From: Patescibacteria group bacterium
GTDB taxonomy: Bacteria > Patescibacteriota > Gracilibacteria > UM-FILTER-43-11
Length of the DNA: 7,578 bases
Direction of reading: 5' to 3'
Assembly (NCBI GenBank): GCA_029260955.1
Contig: JAJDCF010000088.1
Coordinates: forward strand, 1-7,578
Each line of letters starts with the position of its first letter. Position 1 is the first letter of the stretch. Shown piece by piece: positions 1 through 5,717 of this stretch. The translations under genes and the position numbers were made by a program. The notes under the pieces were generated by a model, which saw nothing but the letters and a program-made list of their open reading frames with translations, was not told the origin of the DNA and made no database searches.

Positions 1-2
1 AA

Positions 3-902
3 GCAGTCAAAATTCTGACAAAATCCAAATATCCCTCTATCCAAATTGATGCTTCATTGAACTGGCACAAAGAAGCTGGTCACCAATATGTCATGTTCCA
101 GGACGTGCCGATTTGGGAATGGTATGGAAAATATGTAGAAGTATCTGTCCAAAATCAGATTGTTGAAGGGTACCCAGATGGGCAGTTTAGACCTGGCAAT
201 CAAATCAACTTTGCCGAGGCGCTAAAAGTAATTTTGGAAACCTACAAGATCGACTTCAGCCAAAACAGCTACCAGCCCAATAAGCTCTTGTACGTGCGCA
301 ATGGAGAGTGGTTTGAGCAGTATTTCACCTATGCTTACGACCACAATCTCATCAATCGAGATAAGTTTTACCATCCTGGTCAAATGATCACGAGAGGGGA
401 GTTTGTAGAAGTCATATACCGCCTGGAAGAAGTGCTCAAAAACCGCCTTCCCAAGTATGTTGAAAAGGAAACTCTCGCATCTGATGAATATACAGTCAGC
501 ATCCCTAAGCTAAATATCATCAATGTGGATGTGAACTTTGCCAGTGTTTATGACCCAACCTCTGCTATGGGCATTCTGAAATACGGCCTTGGCAACTATC
601 TCAACCCACCTGACAGTAGGAAGAAAATGCTTCTATTTGGCCACTCATCAGGCTATTCTTGGGACAGCTCTGACTACAAAACCCTCCTCCAAGATATAAT
701 TCGACTCAGTATTGGAGATCGCATTTACATAAACTATAAGGAAAAGGGCTACGTTTTTGAGATTTACAACTCCAATATTATCGCTGCCTCACAGGACCAT
801 ACCCTTGTCCAAAATGACACTTCGAACGAACTGGCCCTTTATACCTGCTGGCCACCCAACAGTATCGCCCAACGCTATGTCGTATATGGAAAACCTGTGT
901 AA
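3..902 (+). CDS. SLH-domain sortase, 5'-truncated by window edge
   Basis: This is probably a surface transpeptidase that cuts a sorting signal and joins proteins to the envelope. The frame is open to the left edge, so the true start lies outside; a TTG at 57 is an internal codon and not a credible start. The first codons (3-35) read like the end of an SLH repeat (AVKIL). A full repeat follows at about 96-245 with the signature FQDVP...VEGYPDGQFRP...NFAEALKVIL. A more diverged repeat spans about 306-440 (GEWFEQYF...ITRGEFVEVIYRLEE). A short linker leads to the sortase domain at about 480-899. Its catalytic His is in GHSS (codon 642-644), Cys in LYTCWPP (846-848) and Arg in AQRYVVYG (873-875). 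The Cys-to-Arg spacing of nine resembles class C/E sortases, but I cannot assign a class. SLH repeats normally bind wall-linked polymers, so they may hold the enzyme at the wall or S-layer. Any signal peptide or membrane anchor would be upstream. The gene is transcribed towards the putative origin. Confidence 0.88.
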   Translation, partial: AVKILTKSKYPSIQIDASLNWHKEAGHQYVMFQDVPIWEWYGKYVEVSVQNQIVEGYPDGQFRPGNQINFAEALKVILETYKIDFSQNSYQPNKLLYVRNGEWFEQYFTYAYDHNLINRDKFYHPGQMITRGEFVEVIYRLEEVLKNRLPKYVEKETLASDEYTVSIPKLNIINVDVNFASVYDPTSAMGILKYGLGNYLNPPDSRKKMLLFGHSSGYSWDSSDYKTLLQDIIRLSIGDRIYINYKEKGYVFEIYNSNIIAASQDHTLVQNDTSNELALYTCWPPNSIAQRYVVYGKPV

Positions 903-914
903 AGTTGTGCAGAG

Positions 915-923
915 TGTGGAAAA
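915..923 (-). promoter_or_regulatory. DnaA box, reverse orientation
   Basis: TGTGGAAAA on the + strand is TTTTCCACA on the - strand, a full match to TTWTNCACA. It lies 12 nt after the sortase stop codon. The adjoining CCACA at 926-930 forms a short inverted pair with its TGTGG core. Confidence 0.55.
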
Positions 924-953
924 CCCCACAAAAGTTATTGAAATTGAAGATAA

Positions 954-962
954 TTTCCCACA
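954..962 (+). promoter_or_regulatory. Degenerate DnaA box
   Basis: TTTCCCACA differs by one base from TTTTCCACA, the reverse complement of the site at 915-923. It lies in the left part of the putative origin and would be a weaker site if used. Confidence 0.35.
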
Positions 963-974
963 ATAGAACGAGTA

Positions 975-1021
975 AATGGCTTAAAATAGCGCTAAAAGCT
1001 CAAGACCAAGAATAAGCCATT
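975..1021. repeat. 9-bp inverted repeat enclosing an 8-bp palindrome
   Basis: AATGGCTTA at 975-983 is perfectly complementary to TAAGCCATT at 1013-1021, separated by 29 nt. The spacer contains the palindrome TAGCGCTA at 987-994. The structure lies between the two groups of DnaA boxes. No T-run follows the right arm, so an intrinsic terminator for the sortase gene is unlikely. A structural element of the origin or a binding site for a dimeric protein is possible; the function is unknown. Confidence 0.5.
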
Positions 1022-1030
1022 CTAAGATAT

Positions 1031-1072
1031 TTATACACAAGTTTTGCACAGGTTATACACAGGTTATACACA
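1031..1072 (+). repeat. Four DnaA boxes at exact 11-bp spacing
   Basis: TTATACACA occurs at 1031-1039, 1053-1061 and 1064-1072, and the variant TTTTGCACA at 1042-1050. All four fit the TTWTNCACA DnaA-box pattern, share one orientation and start 11 bp apart. The last two units are a perfect tandem repeat of GGTTATACACA (1051-1061 and 1062-1072). An 11-bp period is close to one helical turn, so bound proteins would sit on nearly the same DNA face, as suits cooperative DnaA assembly. A plasmid-type iteron array is the alternative, but the neighbouring genes are chromosomal housekeeping genes. Confidence 0.8.
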
Positions 1073-1275
1073 ATTTTGTCCAAATTTGAATGTCCAATAT
1101 TTGTACTCACCACCTTCTGATTTATCCGATTAACTAAGGCTAAAACTGTCTAACATTGTAATAACAACTTCTTTACTCAACAGTCTATTTACTGCCCTAG
1201 CTATAACGACAAATTGGAGTGATTAGTACTTCCAAATAATTCTTTAAAAATTCAAGACCTTAATACTACGGCGAA

Positions 1276-1303
1276 GTTATTATTTTAATATATATCTTAT
1301 TAG
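1276..1303. other. AT-rich tract, candidate DNA unwinding element
   Basis: This stretch consists almost wholly of A and T (TTATTATTTTAATATATA core), with one internal C and a G at position 1276. It lies between the DnaA-box array and dnaN, where an unwinding element would be expected. The distance of about 200 bp from the array is rather long, and I did not find a convincing series of DnaA-trio repeats beside it. The call rests on composition and position only. Confidence 0.35.
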
Positions 1304-1311
1304 AAAAGGGT

Positions 1312-1340
1312 TTGCCAGTAAGGGAAAAAACCATTAACAT
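1312..1340 (+). promoter_or_regulatory. Candidate dnaN promoter
   Basis: TTGCCA at 1312-1317 matches the -35 consensus in five of six bases. It is followed after 17 bp by TAACAT at 1335-1340, which matches the -10 consensus in four of six. A transcript would start near 1347 and leave a leader of about 47 nt before dnaN. A rival -10 is CATAAT at 1371-1376, but its upstream TTGTAA (1345-1350) is 20 bp away. Both are hand-picked matches in AT-rich DNA. Confidence 0.3.
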
Positions 1341-1385
1341 TAATTTGTAATTTAGAAAGAAATTTTAATACATAATATCGTCTCT

Positions 1386-1391
1386 GGAGGA
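1386..1391 (+). promoter_or_regulatory. Ribosome binding site of dnaN
   Basis: GGAGGA lies just before the ATG at 1394. The gap from GGAGG to the start codon is only 3 nt, shorter than usual. The start is still secure because the protein begins in the normal DnaN way (MRLTCSQKDLL). Confidence 0.75.
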
Positions 1392-1393
1392 AG

Positions 1394-2494
1394 ATGCGTT
1401 TAACCTGTTCTCAAAAAGATTTACTTAGTGCATTAACAACAACTAATAAGGCAGTAGATGTTAATAATACCCTGCCAGTTCTTAATAATGTGCTTTTAAA
1501 GGCCGAAGGTAAGAAGCTTTATTTTACTTCTACCAATCTTGAAATTGCCATCACTTATAACATTGAAACAGATGTTAAAAATGAGGGGGAAATTACAATT
1601 CCATCAAAATTATTCACAAGTTATATTAATTATTTGAAGGATGAGAAAGTAGATGTGGTAGTGGAAGGTGGAGATATTCAAATTAAAACCAGTGACTCCA
1701 AGACAAGAATAAAGGGGATCCCCGCTTCAGAATTTCCATCCATCCCTTTGGTTGAAAAAGAAGGTGGAATGACAGCTAAGGTTAGTGATTTGAAAAAGGC
1801 GATCGAACAAGTTGTTTTCGCAGCTGCATTAAATACAACTAGGCCAATTTTGAGTGGCGTATACTTCGCTATTGAGAAGGAAGAGCTTAAAATGGTAGCA
1901 ACGGACTCTTATCGTTTATCCGAAAGGGTGCTTCCAGTATCAAAAGTGTCCGGTAACGTAAATTGTATTGTTCCCGCCAAAACTATTCTTGAATTTGGAT
2001 CAATATTAGATGGAATGAAAGAAGATGATGAAGTAACTATCATTATTTCTAAAAATCAAATCATGTTCTCGGTGGGGTCGGTAGAGTTGATATCCAGATT
2101 GATTGAGGGGCAATTTCCAAATTATGAACAGATTATTCCAAAAGCTTCGAAAACCCAGATTGAGTTTGAAGTAGGTGCAGTCAGTTTGGTACTTAAACGA
2201 ATTAATATTTTTGCCAAGGAGAATAATAATAAGATTATTCTAAAAGTAGCTGACGGAAAGGTGATAGTAACAACAGAATCAACTCAATACGGAGAGGGTG
2301 AAATTACTCTGGATACAAAAATTGATGGCGAGAATGGTGAAATTGCTTTAAACTCTCAATTCCTTCTAGAGGCCCTAGGAACTGTAGGTAAGACGAAGGT
2401 GGTCCTAGAAATTGGAGACAAGATCGCACCAGTTATTCTTAAACCTAAAGACGGGAAAGGTTATACACACATTATAATGCCCCTTAAAATTTAA
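1394..2494 (+). CDS. dnaN: DNA polymerase III beta subunit (sliding clamp)
   Basis: DnaN forms a ring-shaped dimer around DNA that tethers the replicative polymerase and gives it processivity; it also docks other repair and replication factors. The product is 366 residues, the family's normal length for three similar clamp domains (about 1-120, 125-245 and 246-366). Visible family features are the start MRLTCSQKDLL, PVLNNVLL in domain 1, RPILSGV at residues 150-156, TDSYRLS at 170-176, QFPNYEQIIP from residue 240, and the C-terminal MPLKI, which matches the MPMRL-like tail that forms part of the peptide-binding pocket. The gene follows the putative origin directly and is 27 nt upstream of mfd. 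Codon use is strongly AT-ending, more so than in the sortase gene. Its last codons contain a DnaA-box sequence at 2461-2469. Identity is very secure. Confidence 0.97.
   Translation: MRLTCSQKDLLSALTTTNKAVDVNNTLPVLNNVLLKAEGKKLYFTSTNLEIAITYNIETDVKNEGEITIPSKLFTSYINYLKDEKVDVVVEGGDIQIKTSDSKTRIKGIPASEFPSIPLVEKEGGMTAKVSDLKKAIEQVVFAAALNTTRPILSGVYFAIEKEELKMVATDSYRLSERVLPVSKVSGNVNCIVPAKTILEFGSILDGMKEDDEVTIIISKNQIMFSVGSVELISRLIEGQFPNYEQIIPKASKTQIEFEVGAVSLVLKRINIFAKENNNKIILKVADGKVIVTTESTQYGEGEITLDTKIDGENGEIALNSQFLLEALGTVGKTKVVLEIGDKIAPVILKPKDGKGYTHIIMPLKI
2461..2478 (+). promoter_or_regulatory. DnaA box next to a TATAAT hexamer inside dnaN end
   Basis: TTATACACA at 2461-2469 is identical to three of the origin boxes. 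A perfect -10 hexamer, TATAAT, lies at 2473-2478. A transcript would start near 2485, about 37 nt before the mfd ATG. No good -35 is visible at the right distance (GACGGG at 2450-2455 is poor). The bases are also coding (Tyr-Thr-His then Ile-Ile-Met), so both matches could be chance. Confidence 0.3.
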
Positions 2495-2521
2495 TCCCCG
2501 CATTTCAAATAGCGTAAGACA

Positions 2522-5500
2522 ATGAACATCAGTCAGTTTTTTCCGCTGAAAATACACAAACAGGAATTTGCCCAATTGACACCGAAAAGCCCTTTGGTTC
2601 TTTCTGGTGTGTCTAACATTACCTCAAAGTGTTATCTGATAAACGCATTAAAGAAGCAAAGAGGTTTTAAGAATATATTTTGGGTGACCAACAACAATAA
2701 AGATATTTATGAGGTTCAAAACAACCTGCCCTTTTGGATTGATGACAAAGTTGTTGCTCTTGATGACCTTACTTCGGAAACCCAGGAAGATTACAGGCTA
2801 ACCGAGATTATTGCTGGTCTTAAAGAGAAGGAGGACAAAATTTACATCATCAACCGAAAGGATTCTCAAATACCAATTCCTACATACGAAGAAGTAAAAG
2901 AGGCTGGCCTTGTGATAGAAAAAGGAGAAGAAATCCGTATTGTTGAACTGTTCAACCGCCTGATTAAAATGGGGTACTACCCAAGTGCCGATGTGATTCT
3001 GAAAAAGGGAGAATGTCGCCGTTCGGGTGGTGTGATCAATATATTCCCACCAAACCACAACTCAGTTATCAAGATCGAGGTTGATTATGATTCGGTGGCT
3101 GGTCTTTGGTATTACAATCAAGAGACCAAAAAACTCGGTGAGGAATTGAAGCAAATTGATGTATTCCCAATAAATATAACGGGTACAGGTGGTGGTATTT
3201 TGGAAAACTGCAAAAAAGGTGACCTGGTTGTCATCGATGATATAGATGAAGAAGAAGAGTTTTCCGAGGTTTTAGATAAGCTAGAGATAGACAAATTATA
3301 CTTCACATCTTTTCCAAAAAGTGATGAGGACTATTTTCACTTTCGTTACCTGTCAGTACTTAAATACTACAATGTTTTTGATTTGCTCAATGATCTTCGT
3401 GACAAGGTGCAAAGAGGATGGAAAATCAACATTCTCACCAAGCGAACCAAAGAGCTAACCACCATTTTTAACGAAGAAAATATTCGTTATGGCACCAAAG
3501 CATCTGATGAAGCAAAAATTATTCTTATCGACGCGGGGGATTTAGAAAATGTTCCCACTTCTTTTCAGGCACCCAAACAAGAGATTCAGTTTTTGACGGA
3601 TAAAGAGATTTTTAACCTCAGTAAAACTGCCAAAAATCAGAGTATCCAAAAGATAAATCTCAACTTTCTCACCGGTCTACGCATTGGTGATCTGGTGGTA
3701 CATTTAGATCATGGAATTGGGCGATTTTTGGGGATTGTTCCTAAAACGATTGATGAAATTAAACGTGAGTATTTGGAAATTGCGTACGCTGAAAACGACC
3801 GCCTATTTATTCCTATCGACCAAGCCGACAAGATTAGTAAATACGTAGGAGGTGAGGACAATGAGCCAAATCTCACCCGTCTCGGAGCCGCCGATTGGAA
3901 GAATGTGAGCCAGAAGATTAAAAAGGAGACTCAGAAAATTGCCAAGGAACTTCTTAAGCTCTATGCAGAACGCGCCCAGATTAAAGGGCATAACTATGGT
4001 TTAGACACTGAACGTCAGAGGAAATTTGAGAAGGCTTTTCCTTACGAAGAAACACCTGGTCAAATGAAGGCCATTTTGGATGTTAAAAAAGATATGGAAT
4101 CCGACAAACCTATGGACCGTTTGATTTGTGGAGATGTTGGATTTGGAAAAACAGAGGTGGCGATGCGCGCGGCTTTCAAAGCAGTTGAGGGGGGCAAGCA
4201 AGTTGCCTTTATTTCTCCTATCACAATTTTGACCGACCAGCATTTTCAGTCTTTCCTAAAGAGGGCGGCCGGCATCGACATTCGCATTGAAATGCTAAGT
4301 CGTTTCCGCACACCAAAGCAGCAAAGAGAAATTTTGGAACGCTTAAGAAAGGGGGATATCGACATTCTGATCGGAACTCACCGCTTGATTCAGGATGATG
4401 TTAAATTTTTCAACTTGGGCCTTGTAATAATCGACGAGGAGCAGCGTTTTGGGGTAAAACAAAAAGAGAGATTTAAGGAAATCCGCAGCCAGGTAGATAT
4501 CCTCACGCTTACCGCAACACCCATTCCGCGCACGCTTAATTTGGCCCTCAATAACTTCCGGGATATCTCTACTATTACTACTCCACCACCCGGCAGACTA
4601 CCAATAATAACCGAGGTTCGCCGGTACAGCGATCGCTTGATTGTAGAGGCAATCAAGAAAGAAGTGGATCGAGGAGGCAAGGTATATTTTTTGCACAATC
4701 GTGTTAAGACCATCGAAAGTATTGCCGCGAAAATGCGAAAACTAATGCCAGATATCAAGTTCATGGTGGCCCATGGTCAACTCCAAGCGCAGGATTTGGA
4801 GGACCGCATTTTGAAGTTCAAAGAGGGTGAATATCAGGTTCTTATTTCTTCAACGATTATCGAAAACGGAATCGACTTACCAACAGCCAACACCCTCATC
4901 GTGGACAACGCGGAAACATTGGGCTTGGCTCAAATGTATCAGCTCAGAGGTCGTATAGGACGTTCCAAGACACAGGCATATGCTTATTTCCTCTATCAAT
5001 CCCGTCAGTTGCGTTTAGATGCAAAAAAGCGCCTCAAGGCCATCGTCGATGCTTCCGAGCTCGGAGCGGGCTTCCAGGTGGCAATGCGTGATATGGAAAT
5101 TCGTGGGGCCGGAGACATCCTTGGTGTGAACCAACATGGCACCATCAAAGTGGTCGGCATGAACCACTTCCTTCGTATGCTCAACAAGACCATAGAAGAA
5201 CTAAAAGCAGGTAAGACGGTCGACGGCGAACACGAAATACAAGACATTTCTATCGAATTACCACTACCCGCCTATATCCCAGATACATTCATACCCGAAA
5301 CCAAGGATAAGATTAATGTGTATCAAAAACTCTCATCAGTCGATGATATCGAACTGCTGGATGAGTTGAAGGAGGACCTTATAACCGAGTACGGACACTT
5401 CCCCAAAGAGGTCAGTAACCTCTTCCAAATTCTAGAAATAAAAATCTACGCCAAACAAGTTGGACTCACTAATATCAAGTCAATTCCAATGGGAAATGCG

Positions 5501-5704
5501 GGAAGGCAGATTATCCTACACATGAGTAACGCTGTCACTGCAGAACAGATTATGAACATGTTAAAATACAATCCAAAATGGCTGATAAGTGGAGAGAAAT
5601 TGAAAATTGATATGAAGGAACTTGGCTTTAATTGGCTAGAGAAGCTCAAAGAAAACGTGCAATTGCTTTTACCTAAGAAAAAAGATGAGAAATCACTTCA
5701 GTAA
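2522..5704 (+). CDS. mfd: Transcription-repair coupling factor Mfd
   Basis: Mfd is a DNA translocase that removes RNA polymerase stalled at lesions and recruits UvrA for nucleotide excision repair. The 1060-residue product has a UvrB-like N-terminal region. The RNA-polymerase-interaction domain starts near residue 385 (GLRIGDLVVHLDHGIGRF). The motor has Walker A GDVGFGKTE at 537-545 (Lys543), DEEQ at 638-641, LTLTATP at 661-667, STIIENGID at 777-785 and QLRGRIGR at 807-814. The C-terminal TRCF domain runs from about residue 912. From Walker A to the C-terminus the length matches E. coli Mfd, but about 90 residues are missing between residue 200 and the polymerase-interaction domain, and the usual GIEYW-type motif is not seen. 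The ATG at 2522 is the only sensible start because a TAG precedes it in frame at 2510-2512. No Shine-Dalgarno sequence is visible. RecG is excluded by the polymerase-interaction and TRCF domains. GC content seems to rise towards the 3' half. Confidence 0.96.
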   Translation: MNISQFFPLKIHKQEFAQLTPKSPLVLSGVSNITSKCYLINALKKQRGFKNIFWVTNNNKDIYEVQNNLPFWIDDKVVALDDLTSETQEDYRLTEIIAGLKEKEDKIYIINRKDSQIPIPTYEEVKEAGLVIEKGEEIRIVELFNRLIKMGYYPSADVILKKGECRRSGGVINIFPPNHNSVIKIEVDYDSVAGLWYYNQETKKLGEELKQIDVFPINITGTGGGILENCKKGDLVVIDDIDEEEEFSEVLDKLEIDKLYFTSFPKSDEDYFHFRYLSVLKYYNVFDLLNDLRDKVQRGWKINILTKRTKELTTIFNEENIRYGTKASDEAKIILIDAGDLENVPTSFQAPKQEIQFLTDKEIFNLSKTAKNQSIQKINLNFLTGLRIGDLVVHLDHGIGRFLGIVPKTIDEIKREYLEIAYAENDRLFIPIDQADKISKYVGGEDNEPNLTRLGAADWKNVSQKIKKETQKIAKELLKLYAERAQIKGHNYGLDTERQRKFEKAFPYEETPGQMKAILDVKKDMESDKPMDRLICGDVGFGKTEVAMRAAFKAVEGGKQVAFISPITILTDQHFQSFLKRAAGIDIRIEMLSRFRTPKQQREILERLRKGDIDILIGTHRLIQDDVKFFNLGLVIIDEEQRFGVKQKERFKEIRSQVDILTLTATPIPRTLNLALNNFRDISTITTPPPGRLPIITEVRRYSDRLIVEAIKKEVDRGGKVYFLHNRVKTIESIAAKMRKLMPDIKFMVAHGQLQAQDLEDRILKFKEGEYQVLISSTIIENGIDLPTANTLIVDNAETLGLAQMYQLRGRIGRSKTQAYAYFLYQSRQLRLDAKKRLKAIVDASELGAGFQVAMRDMEIRGAGDILGVNQHGTIKVVGMNHFLRMLNKTIEELKAGKTVDGEHEIQDISIELPLPAYIPDTFIPETKDKINVYQKLSSVDDIELLDELKEDLITEYGHFPKEVSNLFQILEIKIYAKQVGLTNIKSIPMGNAGRQIILHMSNAVTAEQIMNMLKYNPKWLISGEKLKIDMKELGFNWLEKLKENVQLLLPKKKDEKSLQ

Positions 5705-5707
5705 AAT

Positions 5708-5711
5708 GAGG
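5708..5711 (+). promoter_or_regulatory. Ribosome binding site deciding the PBP start
   Basis: GAGG ends 6 nt before the ATG at 5718, which is good spacing. The alternative in-frame ATG at 5706 overlaps this motif and has no purine-rich site upstream. This favours 5718 as the start, though only four residues are at stake. Confidence 0.5.
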
Positions 5712-5717
5712 TCCAGA

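Larger units (their letters stand above)
903..1393. other. Candidate chromosomal replication origin (oriC), intergenic
   Basis: This 491-base stretch has no convincing gene and has the parts expected of a bacterial oriC. There is a left group of DnaA-box-like sites (915-962), a 9-bp inverted repeat (975-1021), and a right array of four in-phase boxes (1031-1072). An AT-rich tract follows (1276-1303), then the dnaN promoter region. oriC commonly lies just upstream of dnaN, which supports the call. Against it, dnaA is not the left neighbour within this window. Between 1084 and 1275 I see only a short repeated heptamer, TGTCCAA at 1077 and 1091, and a CAAATTTG palindrome at 1081-1088. An alternative reading is a DnaA-controlled promoter region or a DnaA titration site. 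Confidence 0.7.

Noticed and set aside
915..930. Possible hairpin terminator after the sortase gene (TGTGG, 6-nt loop, CCACA)
   Set aside because: The stem is only 5 bp and no T-run follows. It is better explained by facing DnaA-box cores.
757..966. Open frame of 69 codons on the + strand running past the sortase stop
   Set aside because: It overlaps the sortase catalytic region in another frame, has no Shine-Dalgarno sequence and encodes nothing recognisable.
1031..1072. Plasmid iteron array or CRISPR-like repeat
   Set aside because: The units match DnaA boxes, there are no unique spacers, and the adjoining genes are chromosomal housekeeping genes.
4689..4697. TTTTGCACA, identical to the variant origin box, inside mfd
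   Set aside because: It is a single site in conserved coding sequence (Phe-Leu-His) far from other boxes or promoter signals, so chance is the simplest explanation.
4390..4764. 124-codon open frame on the - strand within mfd
   Set aside because: It lies antisense to the conserved Mfd motor motifs, and its product shows no family features. It is a by-product of the coding constraint on the other strand.
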